A stretch of DNA of 6,681 nt, from assembly GCA_031280495.1 (NCBI GenBank), contig JAITGT010000026.1, positions 1 through 6,681 of the forward strand. The letters run 5' to 3'. Each line of letters opens with the position of its first letter. Within the stretch, counting starts at the first letter, position 1. The position numbers and the translations under genes were made by a program. Below are positions 5,801-6,681 of the stretch, piece by piece. The notes under the pieces are model-generated. The model searched no databases. It was not told the origin of the DNA and saw only the letters and a program-made list of their open reading frames with translations. The stretch comes from Eubacteriaceae bacterium (GTDB lineage: Bacteria > Bacillota_A > Clostridia > Eubacteriales > Anaerofustaceae).

Positions 5801-6681
5801 GGCATATTGCGCAGCCGCGATTTCAAGCTGCCGGGCCTCTTCTTTGGCGGCGGCCTCGCCTTCAAGCAGAGAGTCTAGCTGTCTGTTTAGGCTGTTCTTT
5901 TGAATCAGGGACGCCGTTGCAAGCGCCGCCTGTATCTGCTGTTTGGCTGCGGCCATGTCAGCAAGTTCGATGCGCACCCTTGCAAGCGCTGCCTGCGACT
6001 GCGCATGCTGCTCAACATTCTGGGCGCGCTGCTTTTCAAGCTGCTCATAAGTGGATGCGGATTGCCCTTCCAGCTGTATTCTCGCCTTCTCTAGCTTTTC
6101 GCGGCTCGATTTGAGCCCCTTCTCCGTTTCGGCAAGCTTTTTGCTGACTTTTCCGAGCAGCCGGCTGTTGAGTTCGTCAATCTTGCCCTGGTTGAGCTGG
6201 ATTTCAACGCGGCTTTGAATAAGGCCAACTGCTTCCACGGAGGAAATGCCGTCCACGCGCGCCAAGGCAGGGGTTATTTCAGCAGAGACAATATCATTCG
6301 TCTCCTCGGGATCCGCCCCGTCCACAACAATGGAAATCTCGGCCAATGGCATCATGTTTGGCGACACGCGCATGATGCTCGGCGCGCCTGCGCCTTCAGG
6401 AAGCCTGTCCCGCATGCCCTCAAGCATGCTGCCTAAGTCAAGAATAACTGTATTGATCTCTGTGTCGTATGAAAATTCCATCACGATCTGGCTAACGTTT
6501 TCTGCAGAAACGCTTGTGATTTTTCTTAAGCCGCTTATCTGCCCCACCAGCTCTTCCAAAGGAGACGTTACAGCAGCCTCCACCTTTTCGGGGCTCGCAC
6601 CGGGGTAAGGCGTCTGAACCACCACGTAGGGAAGCTCAATTTTCGGAAGCATGTCCGTGGACAGGCGAGTGAGGGAAATGA
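2891..6681 (-). CDS. RND-superfamily (HAE1/AcrB-like) efflux permease, N-terminus beyond window, with coiled-coil insertion
   Basis: Inner-membrane proton-driven exporter. The frame stays open to the right edge and reads ISLTRLSTD before the Met at 6652; that Met matches an internal position of the family (normally the L in LxPKIELP), so the real start with TM1 lies about 30 residues outside. Numbering from that Met: first porter region 1-160, a Gln/Ala/Glu/Lys-rich coiled coil about 160-335, rest of the first extracytoplasmic domain to 465, TM2-TM6 about 469-630, TM7 about 658-680, second porter/docking domain 685-980, TM8-TM12 about 983-1138. The TM4 motif GNMVDNAVVAMEN keeps D542 but has Asn where AcrB has its second Asp; TM10 has TGIVVDNGIVLVDF (D1050). 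The tail 1141-1253 is Pro/Ala-rich and ends basic. At least 1262 residues against about 1040 for AcrB. It is closest in style to SwrC/YerP-like pumps of Bacillota. An adaptor gene may lie upstream, outside the window. Substrate unknown. Confidence 0.95.
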   Translation of the reverse strand, partial: ISLTRLSTDMLPKIELPYVVVQTPYPGASPEKVEAAVTSPLEELVGQISGLRKITSVSAENVSQIVMEFSYDTEINTVILDLGSMLEGMRDRLPEGAGAPSIMRVSPNMMPLAEISIVVDGADPEETNDIVSAEITPALARVDGISSVEAVGLIQSRVEIQLNQGKIDELNSRLLGKVSKKLAETEKGLKSSREKLEKARIQLEGQSASTYEQLEKQRAQNVEQHAQSQAALARVRIELADMAAAKQQIQAALATASLIQKNSLNRQLDSLLEGEAAAKEEARQLEIAAAQYAASLKQTEKAQQDFSKSLSKGESDLYQSQAKLNAAEVQFAQQRDQALSSANVATVISEQISDILAAQNFSMPVGILENGANSFTVKVGAEIQSLEELGKVVLINTGSSGIGEITVSDVADIVETDNSASTYVKVNGQDGVMLEIKKQSDYSSNRASSNLRARIRELEEEHANVHFAFLSDQGSYITVIIESVLNDLLSGGALAIVMLALFLKSIRPTLVIALIIPLSVLLSLVFMYFSGVNLNIMSLAGLSIGIGNMVDNAVVAMENTYRLRAQGLSATAAAIKGTEEVFGPVVASTLTTVSVFIPILFTDGMTKQLFSDMGLTVAYSQIASLLVALAIVPAMSPSILRSQKSRPAPFFERVKDGYARLLGRALRAKPLLLLLCTGAFFGASYLASGMGTGAIPSSDTSEITFSLQSPEDFDREETEEAISSLSSIVQEMAGVDTVGVLYLPPGHKGSVFAVLEKSRANTSQQIASEVLRLSAGLGCEIKLMSSSSMSAFSSGSGLEVQITGSDIDQLREVAAEVASLVAGVDGTASVTNGSETLFDELRISVDKAKATQYNLTVAEIYQAVSSYMSSETESGSISPDKSKSVVIVQPNAGDRTKESMRDISLKVMENGEEKQIPLSEVVMFEDAKSLPVISHEGQRRAITVAAAIKDGYNIGLISRAVEEKLGAFSFPKGCAYKLVGEIEDINGFMGDLFFMLATAFALIFLIMVAQFQSLKGPLIIMFTIPLAFTGAIFALTLLRFELSIISILGFLVLTGIVVDNGIVLVDFANQLWIGGRGKREAIIEACRTRLRPILCTAFTTILGMATIALGVGQGSDMLQPMAIVVFFGLAYGTLMTLFVVPCLYEIFMRKKPLAVAGGSGEESYPLNAPPLPSSPAAPYPAYAEATALSGSAENASNWGHGAQAAPELDFEFGRLDVPEPHAGALHWEAGLKENAPRGAKAGKHAGKRKAMWHKLWTPPKKA

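Noticed and set aside
6650..6652. ATG at 6652 as the true start of the RND pump
   Set aside because: The frame continues upstream to the edge with family-typical residues (ISLTRLSTD), TM1 is missing from this start, and no Shine-Dalgarno precedes it.

Overview
The window looks like chromosomal DNA from a Gram-positive-type bacterium, most likely a member of the Bacillota (Clostridia-like). The reasons are a near-perfect AGGAGGT ribosome binding site, strong sigma-A-type promoters, a U-tract intrinsic terminator, an OmpR-type regulator followed by a WalK/PhoR-style kinase, and an RND pump whose TM4 motif is VDN rather than the proteobacterial VDD. The assignment to a phylum is inference; no rRNA or other lineage marker is present. 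All recognisable genes lie on the minus strand, so the biological order runs from high to low coordinates.

Layout in transcription order: (1) 6681 to 2891, an RND-superfamily efflux permease open at the right edge, with about 1262 residues visible. It is enlarged by a coiled-coil insertion of about 170 residues in the first periplasmic-type (extracytoplasmic) domain and by a Pro/Ala-rich, basic C-terminal tail of about 110 residues. (2) 2890 to 2568, an AT-rich non-coding stretch of 323 bases holding two promoter-like elements facing the cold-shock gene, several inverted repeats and a structured leader. (3) 2567 to 2352, a 71-residue cold-shock-domain protein, closed by a textbook intrinsic terminator at 2306-2333. 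(4) A TATAAT promoter at 2255-2282 driving a two-component operon: an OmpR/PhoB response regulator (2189 to 1488) and, 45 bases further, a membrane histidine kinase (1442 to 1) that runs off the left edge just as its ATP-binding domain begins.

The three transcription units are probably independent: pump, cold-shock gene and two-component system. All have a plausible envelope or cold-stress theme, but nothing in the sequence proves that the regulator controls the pump or the cold-shock gene. The most unusual features are the coiled-coil insertion and tail of the pump, and the dense array of dyads and RNA stems before the cold-shock gene. No mobile element, CRISPR array, tRNA or rRNA was seen.
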